Virus record (IMG/VR): IMGVR_UViG_3300037427_002351
Coordinates: 1 to 51,186 of that record
Source of the DNA: a virus
Strand: one strand, 5' to 3'
DNA: 51,186 nt
In this document: one piece after another, positions 15,631-23,203 of the stretch
Numbering within the stretch: position 1 is the first letter of the stretch
Layout of the letters: each line of letters starts with the position of its first letter
The notes under the pieces: model-generated
What the model saw: the letters and a program-made list of their open reading frames with translations, nothing else
Database searches by the model: none
What the model was told of the DNA's origin: nothing
Translations under genes and position numbers: made by a program

Positions 15631-15723
15631 GGGTGTTTTAAGCATCCTATTTAGGGCATATTGCCCAAACCAATAGCCAATAATGGTGACTTGGTGATTT
15701 AACCACTCAATTAGGAGAACACT

Positions 15724-16014
15724 ATGAGTGCTAATACTATGGTAACAAAACTGTCATTTGAATTGTGTAAGAAGAACCGACCTTCGATGAGACATAAATA
15801 TCAGGATACTGCATATGAATGTAGTCCTGAGATTCATGAGTTTATCAATCGGGTAGATGTTGAAGGAGGCTTACCTGCCAGTTATGACAGTCACCCTGTC
15901 CCTACAGGTAGAACTAGGATAGGTGTAGACAATCCCCTCATTAAAGACCTCAATCTTTTACCTGAGGAGAGTGTCTACAGAGAACACGGAGTTGCTGGCT
16001 TCTACGTCAGCTAA
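15724..16014 (+). CDS. Hypothetical early protein
   Basis: This 96-residue soluble protein starts at an ATG preceded by AGGAG. It has a basic start and a loop-rich second half (PVPTGRTRIGVDNPLIKDL). No domain is recognized. It stands alone between two structured intergenic regions, so it may be regulated separately from its neighbours. Confidence 0.6.
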   Translation: MSANTMVTKLSFELCKKNRPSMRHKYQDTAYECSPEIHEFINRVDVEGGLPASYDSHPVPTGRTRIGVDNPLIKDLNLLPEESVYREHGVAGFYVS

Positions 16015-16026
16015 CTCTATTTACAT

Positions 16027-16089
16027 GCAGGATAGCAGTCCTGCGTGGTAACTGAGACCACACTTCATAGTACATGATTGGTGTGGTCT
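16027..16089 (+). promoter_or_regulatory. Two intergenic hairpins
   Basis: GCAGGA (16027) pairs with TCCTGC (16039-16044), and AGACCACAC (16055-16063) pairs exactly with GTGTGGTCT (16081-16089). The second stem ends four bases before an A-rich stretch, and neither stem is followed by a T-run. They lie between the 96-residue gene and the 49-residue gene and may protect or process the mRNA. Confidence 0.4.
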
Positions 16090-16120
16090 TGTCAACTAAA
16101 ACTATACATTAAGGAGAAGT

Positions 16121-16270
16121 ATGACTAAGAATAAAATGATTAAGCAAATACTTGGCAACATGCGTAAGGAACAGGAAGCTACATTAGCTGAAATTGGTAA
16201 GTCCTTAAGCATTAGATACACTAAGGCTGGATTAATAGCCCATTACCCTAACGTTTTTGGAAAGAAATAA
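16121..16270 (+). CDS. 49-residue basic protein, possible DNA-binding
   Basis: The ATG follows AAGGAG at six bases. The peptide is basic and helical with a pattern (ATLAEIGKSLSIRYTKAGLIAHYPN) that loosely recalls a truncated helix-turn-helix of the small phage regulator type. The similarity is weak. It is followed closely by a zinc-ribbon gene. Confidence 0.55.
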   Translation: MTKNKMIKQILGNMRKEQEATLAEIGKSLSIRYTKAGLIAHYPNVFGKK

Positions 16271-16278
16271 GGAGACAT

Positions 16279-16473
16279 ATGGAAAACGTAACATGTACAG
16301 GCTGTAGTTCTGACCAGACTGAGAAGATGGTCACAGACTACGATGAGTATCTGGCATTCAAATGCCATTCATGCGGTGATATGTTTCAGGTAGTACCTGA
16401 CACATTTGAATTTATGACAGCTCCATTAGATGAGAGCCGTGTATTATTTGAGGAGGAATTTATATATGTATAA
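16279..16473 (+). CDS. Zinc-ribbon protein
   Basis: This 64-residue protein has CTGC at residues 6-9 and CHSC about 20 residues later, forming a single four-cysteine zinc ribbon with an acidic tail. Small zinc ribbons like this are frequent in phage early regions, where they may bind nucleic acid or host proteins. Start is an ATG after AAGGAG. Confidence 0.65.
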   Translation: MENVTCTGCSSDQTEKMVTDYDEYLAFKCHSCGDMFQVVPDTFEFMTAPLDESRVLFEEEFIYV

Positions 16474-16580
16474 TATAACTTGCTATTAAATTCCTAATCA
16501 ATTATCATTACGTTGTAGTACCACAGGTAAAGTGAAATGCTGTAGTTTTACAGTGTGTACAGCAACTAAGGTTAAACAAA

Positions 16581-16670
16581 ATGTTAAAGGAAATAATGGA
16601 GTATTTCATACTAATATTAATAGTCGTGGCAGTCATCCTGATTGTCAAGGATCTGAACGATAAATACTAG
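16581..16670 (+). CDS. 29-residue membrane peptide
   Basis: The frame encodes one hydrophobic helix (YFILILIVVAVILIV) with charged ends, similar in build to the 30-residue peptide at 14402. The Shine-Dalgarno site (AAGG) is moderate. Between the zinc-ribbon gene and here, 16474-16580 contains only a weak TGCTGTA/TACAGCA inverted repeat. Confidence 0.4.
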   Translation: MLKEIMEYFILILIVVAVILIVKDLNDKY

Positions 16671-16676
16671 AAACAT

Positions 16677-16832
16677 ATGAGACATGAACTAACAGAAGAG
16701 AGGTGGTTTAACATCTTCCTTAATCTTATAGGGAGTACTCTCTCTAACTACAATGATAACCTTAATAAGGAGAAAGATAATGAAGACATTGACTACACAG
16801 GAGACACAGACAGCGATATTGATTTGCAGTAA
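16677..16832 (+). CDS. 51-residue acidic protein overlapping the AAA ATPase start
   Basis: This frame has an aromatic helical N-terminus (MRHELTEERWFNIFLNLIG) and a very acidic C-terminus (many Asp). It overlaps the beginning of the AAA ATPase by 53 nt in another frame and lacks a strong ribosome site. It fills the gap well and may couple translation of the ATPase, but it could also be non-coding. Confidence 0.35.
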   Translation: MRHELTEERWFNIFLNLIGSTLSNYNDNLNKEKDNEDIDYTGDTDSDIDLQ

Positions 16833-17946
16833 AGCAGGTATCCCACTCTTCATGCACTCTCATCAGGGTGTTGGGAAGACATCTCTTGTCAAGGAACTAC
16901 ATAGACACATCCAGAAGTCTGATCCTGATTATGGGCTGGTTGATATGAGACTATCCCAGATCGAGGGTATAGATATTCGTGGGTTGATGGAAGTTAAGGA
17001 TGGACTTACAAAGTATTGTCCACCTGAATATCTACCTACGGATCTCAACAAGAGACTGATGGTGTTCTTCGATGAGTTCCTGCTTGGTGAGACTGATGCC
17101 CAGAAGGGTGTGATGCAATGGCTAACTGAGGGTCGAGTCGGAGACCATGAACTGTCACCATATACTACATTTGTTGGTGCATCCAACAGGTCTAAGGATG
17201 AGGCAATGAACAGTAGGATGAGTGGCCCGATGGCTAATCGTTGGTGTCATATTGGTGTCGATAATGATCTGGATGAGTGGGCTAGGATATCTAAGAATGG
17301 ATTCCAGAATGATGGCTCTCATCTACCTGACTGGGACTCACTACCTGATACTGTAGGCAGAGACTCTGGACTGGAACTTGATGGAAGAATAATCTTCTTC
17401 ATTAAGCACCAGGATAGAGATGATAATCCTACATGGAGGAACTTCGATAAGCAGAGGTTTCGTGAGGGTGAGTATGCTCATGCTACACCAAGATCATGGC
17501 ATGATGTAAGCCGTGTCCTTACTGTAATCGAGAGGGATGATAAAGTCTGGGGCAAGATGCCTAACATCAAGAAGATTAGACGGGCTTTAGTCTGTGGTCT
17601 TGTTGGTGATGGTGTTGGTGCCAGTCTTACTGGACTGATAGATCAGCTTGATAAGCTGGTTGATATTGAGGATGTAAAGAAGCGTGGTGCTAAGGCTAAA
17701 CTCCCTGATCCTAATGATCCTATGAGTCTTGGGGTTACATGGATATCAGTCGGGGCACTTACTAATCCTAGACATTTCAACATTAAAACTGCTGATAATA
17801 TCCTTGCTTACATTAAGATGTTAGGTAAGGAGATATCACCTGACCTACCTAAAACTACTCAGGCTCTCATTGAAAATGCAGGGAACAAAGAAGTTCTTGA
17901 AGCATGTGAGAAATCAACTGAGTATCACACTCTAATCGCAGCTTAA
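16780..17946 (+). CDS. MoxR-type AAA+ ATPase
   Basis: From the ATG at 16780 (AAGGAG seven bases upstream; preferred over 16753) the protein has 388 residues. Motifs in order are Walker A HQGVGKTS (28-35), Walker B VFFDEF (95-100), sensor-1 GASN (133-136) and candidate arginine finger near R146. MoxR AAA+ proteins act as ring chaperones that remodel or activate partners carrying VWA domains. A VWA-metallopeptidase gene follows 2.6 kb downstream in the same transcript, with a conserved-looking 304-residue gene between, which supports a functional trio in the cytoplasm. The target in infection is unknown. Confidence 0.88.
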   Translation: MKTLTTQETQTAILICSKAGIPLFMHSHQGVGKTSLVKELHRHIQKSDPDYGLVDMRLSQIEGIDIRGLMEVKDGLTKYCPPEYLPTDLNKRLMVFFDEFLLGETDAQKGVMQWLTEGRVGDHELSPYTTFVGASNRSKDEAMNSRMSGPMANRWCHIGVDNDLDEWARISKNGFQNDGSHLPDWDSLPDTVGRDSGLELDGRIIFFIKHQDRDDNPTWRNFDKQRFREGEYAHATPRSWHDVSRVLTVIERDDKVWGKMPNIKKIRRALVCGLVGDGVGASLTGLIDQLDKLVDIEDVKKRGAKAKLPDPNDPMSLGVTWISVGALTNPRHFNIKTADNILAYIKMLGKEISPDLPKTTQALIENAGNKEVLEACEKSTEYHTLIAA

Positions 17947-17947
17947 T

Positions 17948-18124
17948 ATGGAAAATCTTTGCGACCAAGTAATAGATCAGATAAAAACTGACATAGATGC
18001 TGGTGATGTAACTGCTATTGAAGAATTAATACTTAGATTCACTGAACTTAAAACAACAGAGAGTGATTGGGTAATAGAATTACTTACTTCATTCTTGCCT
18101 GAAAAGGAGTCAGTAAATGAATAG
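17948..18124 (+). CDS. 58-residue acidic protein
   Basis: This small acidic helical protein (DQIKTDIDAGDVTAIEELI, ending ELLTSFLPEKESVNE) belongs to a type of tiny protein common in marine phages with a shared 'D-I-D-A-G-D-x-T-A-I-E-E-L' core, recalled rather than searched. It starts two bases after the ATPase stop and its end overlaps the next gene by 8 nt. Function is unknown. Confidence 0.6.
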   Translation: MENLCDQVIDQIKTDIDAGDVTAIEELILRFTELKTTESDWVIELLTSFLPEKESVNE

Positions 18125-18344
18125 TACATATCACGCATTAACCATTGCAGAGCCACATGGAAAAACATATTGGCAGTTGCCACATGATACTGAGGATAAG
18201 GCAAAGGCACATGCACTTAAACATAGAAAAAACAGTGGCTGGATACTTATTTTTGAAGTGAAAAATAACGCCTTAACTACATTAGTTTCATCGTTGAATA
18301 CCCGTGTGGAATTGGAGCAATGGGATAACATGAGGATAAATTAA
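18117..18344 (+). CDS. Hypothetical early protein
   Basis: This 75-residue soluble protein overlaps the upstream frame by 8 nt. The ribosome site AAAAGGAG lies inside the previous gene. It has no cysteines, no membrane segment and no recognized motif, and looks like an alpha/beta mini-domain. The function is unknown. Confidence 0.6.
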   Translation: MNSTYHALTIAEPHGKTYWQLPHDTEDKAKAHALKHRKNSGWILIFEVKNNALTTLVSSLNTRVELEQWDNMRIN

Positions 18345-18353
18345 GGAGACTAC

Positions 18354-18635
18354 ATGGCAATATACATAGCCGTATCACCTCTGCAATGGAGGTGGTCGGT
18401 AACAATAGATGGAGCAATTAAGAAATCTCTATCGACATACAATGCTAGTAAATTTAATAAGATTAAACTACCAGTAAACCTATACCTGCTGAATAAGAAG
18501 GTAAGTGAAATGTATAAAAGAGATTGGGTTATGGGTAAGGATACAGACTATCTTGGAATATACAGAGCAGTCTCTAAGAATATGGGATGGATATGGTATA
18601 GGGTAAACCCTCACTACAAGGAGGATAATGAATGA
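18354..18635 (+). CDS. Hypothetical early protein
   Basis: This 93-residue basic protein has a tryptophan- and tyrosine-rich C-terminus (MGWIWYRVNPHYKED). It starts at an ATG after AAGGAG and overlaps the next start by 8 nt, and its last codons contain the AAGGAGG ribosome site for that gene. No family is recognized. Confidence 0.6.
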   Translation: MAIYIAVSPLQWRWSVTIDGAIKKSLSTYNASKFNKIKLPVNLYLLNKKVSEMYKRDWVMGKDTDYLGIYRAVSKNMGWIWYRVNPHYKEDNE

Positions 18636-18891
18636 TCAGGAAAATGTCAGGAGAATAATGGCAGGAGGAATCAGACAGTGGGATGCACAGACACAGAGCT
18701 ATCGTGTTATCCGTGACAATGACTGTTGCTGTCAGGAACTTAAAGATGAATTTAATAAAGTCATCTTAAGTATAGAAGAATCTGACGATGGAATGAAAGC
18801 TGATGAGCCTGAAGGTGTAGATCTAGGTTGGATTGAAGCATTAAGGTTTGCGATCACAATTATAAACACAAAGATGGAGGAGGAAGCATGA
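18628..18891 (+). CDS. Hypothetical early protein ending EEEA
   Basis: This 87-residue acidic helical protein has a CC pair at the centre and an N-terminal GGIRQWDAQTQSYRVI motif. Its C-terminal codons GAG GAG GAA GCA TGA double as the ribosome site and start (ATGA) of the next gene. The function is unknown. Confidence 0.6.
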   Translation: MNDQENVRRIMAGGIRQWDAQTQSYRVIRDNDCCCQELKDEFNKVILSIEESDDGMKADEPEGVDLGWIEALRFAITIINTKMEEEA

Positions 18892-19088
18892 CAAATAAAA
18901 CTGAAACAGCAGGGCAATGCCCTGTATGTAATAGCTATGCTTTAGACTATGGTGATTATGACTGGGCAGACAATTCAATAGGCTATTTATTTTCCTGTGC
19001 CGATTGTGATGCAGAAGGGACAGAGTGGTATAACTTAGTTTTTGATGAGTTTTCAGACGTAATAGAAAAGGAGAAGGAGGAAACATGA
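18888..19088 (+). CDS. Zinc-ribbon protein ending KEEET-type tail
   Basis: This 66-residue protein has CPVC near the N-terminus and CADC about 20 residues later, spaced as a zinc ribbon, with the run SIGYLFSCADCDAEGTEWY between aromatic strands. It is typical of the small zinc-ribbon proteins abundant in phage early arms. It is ATGA-coupled on both sides; the tail KEKEET is encoded by the next gene's ribosome site. Confidence 0.65.
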   Translation: MTNKTETAGQCPVCNSYALDYGDYDWADNSIGYLFSCADCDAEGTEWYNLVFDEFSDVIEKEKEET

Positions 19089-19294
19089 CAGTAGACCCAT
19101 GTGTAGAGTGTGGTAACAGCACAGCACTTGGAAGCGGTAGATTTATAGACAGGCTTGGCTGGGAGGATGGATGGAAGTGTCCAGAATGTCAGGAAACCAA
19201 GTGTGAAATGTGCGGTGAACTATCAATTCATTATGGTGGTTACGAAGGCATGATAGTCTGCGATGACTGCTACCCAGATGAGGAGGAAACATGA
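19085..19294 (+). CDS. Double zinc-ribbon protein
   Basis: This 69-residue protein has four CxxC pairs (CVEC, CPEC, CEMC, CDDC), enough for two zinc sites. Such rubredoxin-like or ribbon folds usually bind nucleic acids or proteins. It is ATGA-coupled to both neighbours and ends DEEET, again encoded by an embedded GAGGAGGAA ribosome site. Confidence 0.65.
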   Translation: MTVDPCVECGNSTALGSGRFIDRLGWEDGWKCPECQETKCEMCGELSIHYGGYEGMIVCDDCYPDEEET

Positions 19295-19506
19295 AGAAGA
19301 AACACGAGGTACTTATACATTCGACCATTAAGCTAGATGTATCTGACAAACTTTATAACAAACTTATAAGCTTTGACAAGGGTGTGGATAGTCCGAATCA
19401 CAGACATGAATTAGCCAGTTGGATAGCATCAAATACATTCAGTACTAACAACAGGTCAGTATGGGAATGTCGGCTAGAATACTGGAAGATCAAGGAGGAA
19501 ACATGA
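19291..19506 (+). CDS. Hypothetical early protein ending KEET
   Basis: This 71-residue basic, soluble protein has one Cys and no membrane helix. It is ATGA-coupled to the zinc-ribbon gene and to the 39-residue gene after it, and carries the AAGGAGGAA ribosome site in its last codons. No family is recognized. Confidence 0.55.
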   Translation: MKKKHEVLIHSTIKLDVSDKLYNKLISFDKGVDSPNHRHELASWIASNTFSTNNRSVWECRLEYWKIKEET

Positions 19507-19622
19507 ATGAATACACAGAACCTAGTTGGTTCACAAATGAAGACGATTACTATGAAAGATTTGAGAAAAAGAAACAGGATAATAAAGATCCTGATAACCC
19601 TGAATATTACACGGAGGATTAA
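19503..19622 (+). CDS. 39-residue charged protein
   Basis: ATG at 19503 overlaps the preceding stop (ATGA) and has an AAGGAGGAA site. The product is hydrophilic (Glu, Asp, Lys, Tyr) and probably disordered. Its TAA shares a base with the ATG of the 304-residue gene and it contains a GGAGG site for it. It is too short for any functional call. Confidence 0.5.
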   Translation: MNEYTEPSWFTNEDDYYERFEKKKQDNKDPDNPEYYTED

Positions 19623-20536
19623 TGAGTGATGAACTAGAAATTATTACGGGAGCCGTGATAGTACAAATGAACTTAACTAACTTCGGCTTATCAAGAAAGA
19701 TAGACGATGCTGGTCAGGCTTTAGCGAACCATTATAATGCACAAGAATCATTCCGAAACACTGGATGTCAGACAACTAAATCCAGTAAGAATATCATACC
19801 AAAGAATTTGTATGATCCTATCGCAAGCTATCAGCGTGAGACTCGTAAGATACATAACGAGTATACAGGAGGGATGAGGTGGACTAAGAACACTGACATC
19901 ATGTCTACTAATATTTTCTCAGGGGGTGCAAAACATATGAAGCCATACAATACAATGATTGCTGAGAGAAGAGCAGCACTTGATCATATGGCTTATGAGT
20001 TTGCACATAAGACATACCCCTTAGCAAAGACTGCCTCACAAAATGACTTGGGTAATCTCTTCAATCCTAATGACTATCCAAGCAATGAGGAAGTATATCA
20101 ATCAATCAGTATGACTGTGACAATAGATCCTATACCTAAGGGCACTGACTTTAGGTGTTCACTTGATCCTGCTACACAGAAAGACTTGGTTGAAACCTAT
20201 GACGAAAGACTTAAGGTAATACAAAAGCAATCAGTTCTAAAATTAATTGATGCCTTAAGTAATAAGCTTACACATATTACCAACTCTCTTAAGACAGACA
20301 AGGTGATACATAACTCAACACTTGATGAGCTGTATAAATATGCAGACTCATTACCTGCAATTGACTTTACTAACGACTCAACGCTAAGAGACTTAGCTAA
20401 TAGAGTTGTTGAAGAAGTTACATGCGATGGCCTTAGAGATAAGGAGGTACTTAAAAACCCTGATGCTAAAGAGGTTGTTGAGAAATCAGCAACAGATATA
20501 GCCAACAACTTGGATGCTTATGCAGAAACACTTTAA
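19622..20536 (+). CDS. 304-residue protein between MoxR and VWA genes
   Basis: The protein is soluble and mostly helical, with a hydrophobic N-terminal strand (GAVIVQMNLTNFGLSRKI), a central segment GTDFRCSLDPATQKDLVETYDERLK and a helical C-terminal half. DUF3150-type proteins occupy this place beside MoxR and VWA genes in other phages and share the DFR...L...Y-E-R-L layout, but I only suggest this relation with low confidence. It may be an adaptor or client of the ATPase-VWA pair. It starts on the shared TAATG junction and is followed 13 nt later by the VWA gene. Confidence 0.7.
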   Translation: MSDELEIITGAVIVQMNLTNFGLSRKIDDAGQALANHYNAQESFRNTGCQTTKSSKNIIPKNLYDPIASYQRETRKIHNEYTGGMRWTKNTDIMSTNIFSGGAKHMKPYNTMIAERRAALDHMAYEFAHKTYPLAKTASQNDLGNLFNPNDYPSNEEVYQSISMTVTIDPIPKGTDFRCSLDPATQKDLVETYDERLKVIQKQSVLKLIDALSNKLTHITNSLKTDKVIHNSTLDELYKYADSLPAIDFTNDSTLRDLANRVVEEVTCDGLRDKEVLKNPDAKEVVEKSATDIANNLDAYAETL

Positions 20537-20549
20537 CTAAGGAGGAACT

Positions 20550-22010
20550 ATGACACTAAATGCAGGTGTTAATATACTCGACCCTCATAATTTAGGTGAG
20601 AAAGATCAGAGTTATGAGCCTGATGAGTTCACATTAATAAGGGCGAGGAAAAAGTATGAGGAATCAGTACTGTATCTCCTTCAAACAAACCCAACACTAG
20701 GGGTTATATTAAAGGAGAGACTACGACCTGTAGCTGACTGGCGTTATGACTGTAAGTATTACACTAATGGTATAGTGATTGGGTACAATCCTGATGCTGT
20801 CCTGTCCATGTCTATACTTAATAATGTTTTTATCATAGCACATGAGGTTATGCACAATCTTATGTGCCATTCAACAAGAAGGAATGGTCGTGATAAAAGG
20901 CTCTGGAATATAGCAGGAGATTACTGTATCAATAGTATCCTTGTTAAGATGGGGATCGGAGCGATGCCAACCAGTGTTGATGGTATCCCAGAAGGGTTAC
21001 TTGATCCTAGATATGATGGAGCAAAGATGACTACGGAAATGGTCTATGACTTACTCCATAGTAAGGTGAAGCCTAAGGGTAAGAAGAAATCCCTTGACGA
21101 GTCTGGGAATAATGCTAAGCCAAACCCTGATACAGGTGATGATCCACCACCTCAGAGGGCAGAGGATTTAATAGCTGAACAATTCAAGGAAGAGCTTGAG
21201 AAAATTAAGATCGGTTTAGTAGATGATTATAAACCTGAAGGTGATAGTAACTGGAAGGGAACTGATTCTGAAGATGAACCTGATGAATACTCAGGTACTC
21301 TAGCATCCCTTAGTATAGGTGTATCAGCAGAGGAACTAGAGGATATGTTCATCGAGTCTAATGCAAGGGCAGAGTTCGCAAGCAGTAAGACTTCAGGCAA
21401 GGGAGGGTTTAATCTCAACGAGATAATCGAACTGAATAATACAGAGACTGTTTCGTGGGAGGATGCTCTTAAAGAATACCTCACCCTCAAATCTAAGACA
21501 AAGAAGAACTGGATGAGGCCATCTAATAAGTGGTTACATCATGGGTTCTGGATGCCAAGTAAGAGTGGCAAGAGACTTGATGACATAGTAATTATGATAG
21601 ATGAGTCAGGTTCGATGAGTGAGGAGGAAGTGCAAGCAGTCTTTACTAATATAAATGAACTGTTTGAGGATGGAGATATACCACTATGTAATGTAGCAGT
21701 GATACACTTTGCAGGATACTCCGATATACCAGATGAACATGTGGAGTTAGTCGGTGAGGGTACAATGCCTGAGTATAAACGTCTCGTATCTGGAGGCACT
21801 AACTTTACAGGTGCATTCAATAAGGCAATGGAACTTGAGTTGAAGGGTGATATAAATCCAAGCTGCTATATAGTTATGACTGACATGGAGGATGATTATC
21901 CTGAAGAACCAGATCATCCTGTCTTATGGATGTCAACACAACCTGAAGAATGTCTTTCAGGTTGGCCTGGGTTACCAAGCTATGGTAAATTCACACAAAT
22001 AGCAGTGTAA
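20550..22010 (+). CDS. Metallopeptidase-like and VWA domain protein
   Basis: The 486-residue protein has an N-terminal zincin-like region with HEVMH (98-102) followed by RLWNIAGDYCIN (W118-N127), the pattern of DUF2201-type putative metallopeptidases. A long acidic, Pro-rich linker (about 170-250) precedes a C-terminal VWA-like domain with the MIDAS motif DESGS (351-355) and later SGGTNFTGAF and VMTDMED. VWA proteins of this class are partners of MoxR ATPases, encoded upstream at 16780. I infer an ATP-driven complex that remodels or cleaves a target during infection. Zinc binding and peptidase activity are predicted only. An AAGGAGG site precedes the ATG. Confidence 0.85.
   Translation: MTLNAGVNILDPHNLGEKDQSYEPDEFTLIRARKKYEESVLYLLQTNPTLGVILKERLRPVADWRYDCKYYTNGIVIGYNPDAVLSMSILNNVFIIAHEVMHNLMCHSTRRNGRDKRLWNIAGDYCINSILVKMGIGAMPTSVDGIPEGLLDPRYDGAKMTTEMVYDLLHSKVKPKGKKKSLDESGNNAKPNPDTGDDPPPQRAEDLIAEQFKEELEKIKIGLVDDYKPEGDSNWKGTDSEDEPDEYSGTLASLSIGVSAEELEDMFIESNARAEFASSKTSGKGGFNLNEIIELNNTETVSWEDALKEYLTLKSKTKKNWMRPSNKWLHHGFWMPSKSGKRLDDIVIMIDESGSMSEEEVQAVFTNINELFEDGDIPLCNVAVIHFAGYSDIPDEHVELVGEGTMPEYKRLVSGGTNFTGAFNKAMELELKGDINPSCYIVMTDMEDDYPEEPDHPVLWMSTQPEECLSGWPGLPSYGKFTQIAV
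21277..21309 (+). repeat. Partial copy of the R1/R2 element inside the VWA gene
   Basis: Nineteen bases at 21287-21305 are identical to the reverse complement of R1 (8457-8475). The match extends to AACCTGAT upstream with a 4-nt insertion, and to a CCC run downstream with one change. It lies in the acidic linker of the VWA gene, so the mRNA has the same sequence as the minus-strand leader of the portal. It may be coincidence or a shared binding site. Confidence 0.45.
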
Positions 22011-22018
22011 GGAGTTGT

Positions 22019-22267
22019 ATGTATAAAAAGAATAGAAAGACTAGGGCACTGCATGAAGGTAAAGCAGTAGAATGGGATGCTAAAACTGAAGATCTCTCAT
22101 TCAAATTACATCCACTCAACAGGACAGAAGGTAGAGTAAGATCTTACTTCCCTTGTGGTCATAGTATTAGATTCCCTACCAGAGACTGTCATAAAAAAGA
22201 GAGACAGGAAATGCAGGACAAGGATTTAATACTTGAATACGAACAGAACTATAAACAATATAACTAA
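22019..22267 (+). CDS. Small basic protein with Cys/His residues
   Basis: This 82-residue protein contains FPCGHSIRFPTRDCHKKERQ (residues 44-63), a C-x-H then C-H arrangement that could hold one zinc ion. It lies between the VWA and exonuclease genes with good ribosome sites on both sides (GGAG). Function is unknown; a recombination accessory is possible from context. Confidence 0.55.
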   Translation: MYKKNRKTRALHEGKAVEWDAKTEDLSFKLHPLNRTEGRVRSYFPCGHSIRFPTRDCHKKERQEMQDKDLILEYEQNYKQYN

Positions 22268-22276
22268 GGAGAATGA

Positions 22277-23161
22277 ATGAGTATAATACTGCACGACTTT
22301 ACTAAGGAGGACTGGGATACAATCAGACCTAGATATTCTCTCGGCCCATATCTTGGAGGTAGTGAGATAAGTAGTATTGATGGGACTAACTCTTTCACAT
22401 CAGGCTACACTCTTATGAGGAGGAAGCGTGGACTAGAAGAGTTCCCTGATTTATCAGACAAATTAAATGTTCAGCGTGGTCACTCACTAGAACCAGTTGC
22501 TCTCAATGAAGTATACGAAATGACTGGCAATAATATCTTTAAGCCAAACTGTATGCTGTTGAATGAGGAATATCCTTGGGCGATTGCTGACTTAGATGGA
22601 GTGGCAGACAATGGATATATAGTGGAGGTGAAGACTACTTCATCCTACTCTAAGATAGAACAAGCGAAGGCTGGTGAGATTCCACCTGACTACATGTCAC
22701 AAGGAGATCACTACCTAAGCTTCACACAATTTAAGGGGTGTCCTAATCCAGGGCAACCATTTGGAGGAGTTGTATATGCAATCTTCCACCATATACACCA
22801 ACCACTAATACTTCTTGAGGTAAGTAGAGAAGAGAGGTTGGATAATACAAGGGAGTTGATGTTAAAGGAAGCAGCATTTATTGAACTCTTTAAGAGCGAA
22901 CAAATGCCTGAGCCTGATGGTCACGCATCAACATCCAAAAGTTTAAAGGCTCAGTATTCTACTGGACGTAAGACTGCAGTTGCTTCTGATGTAGATATAG
23001 ATAACAGAAACATCTATACCGAGACTCGTAAAGAAATCAAGAGGCTGGAGCAGATACAACGCAAGGCTGGTAACAGTCTACGTGCCAGCATGGGTGATGA
23101 AGTGCAGAGTATCAAGGGCATATGCAGTTTAGACAAAAGAAATGTGTTGAGAATTAACTAG
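22277..23161 (+). CDS. YqaJ-type exonuclease (PD-(D/E)XK)
   Basis: The 294-residue protein has the viral alkaline exonuclease layout: LGGSEISSIDG (26-36), GHSLEPVALNEV with E72, WAIADLDGVADN with D105 and D107, and VEVKTTSS with E117 and K119. This is the D...E-x-K metal site that resects double-stranded DNA ends 5' to 3'. A putative annealing protein follows at 23204, giving a lambda Red-like recombination pair. The C-terminus is helical and basic. The 9-nt gap from the upstream gene and AAGGAG site indicate operon expression. Confidence 0.88.
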   Translation: MSIILHDFTKEDWDTIRPRYSLGPYLGGSEISSIDGTNSFTSGYTLMRRKRGLEEFPDLSDKLNVQRGHSLEPVALNEVYEMTGNNIFKPNCMLLNEEYPWAIADLDGVADNGYIVEVKTTSSYSKIEQAKAGEIPPDYMSQGDHYLSFTQFKGCPNPGQPFGGVVYAIFHHIHQPLILLEVSREERLDNTRELMLKEAAFIELFKSEQMPEPDGHASTSKSLKAQYSTGRKTAVASDVDIDNRNIYTETRKEIKRLEQIQRKAGNSLRASMGDEVQSIKGICSLDKRNVLRIN

Positions 23162-23203
23162 ATAATAAATAAATTAATTAACCACTTATTAAAGGATTAT
23201 ATT

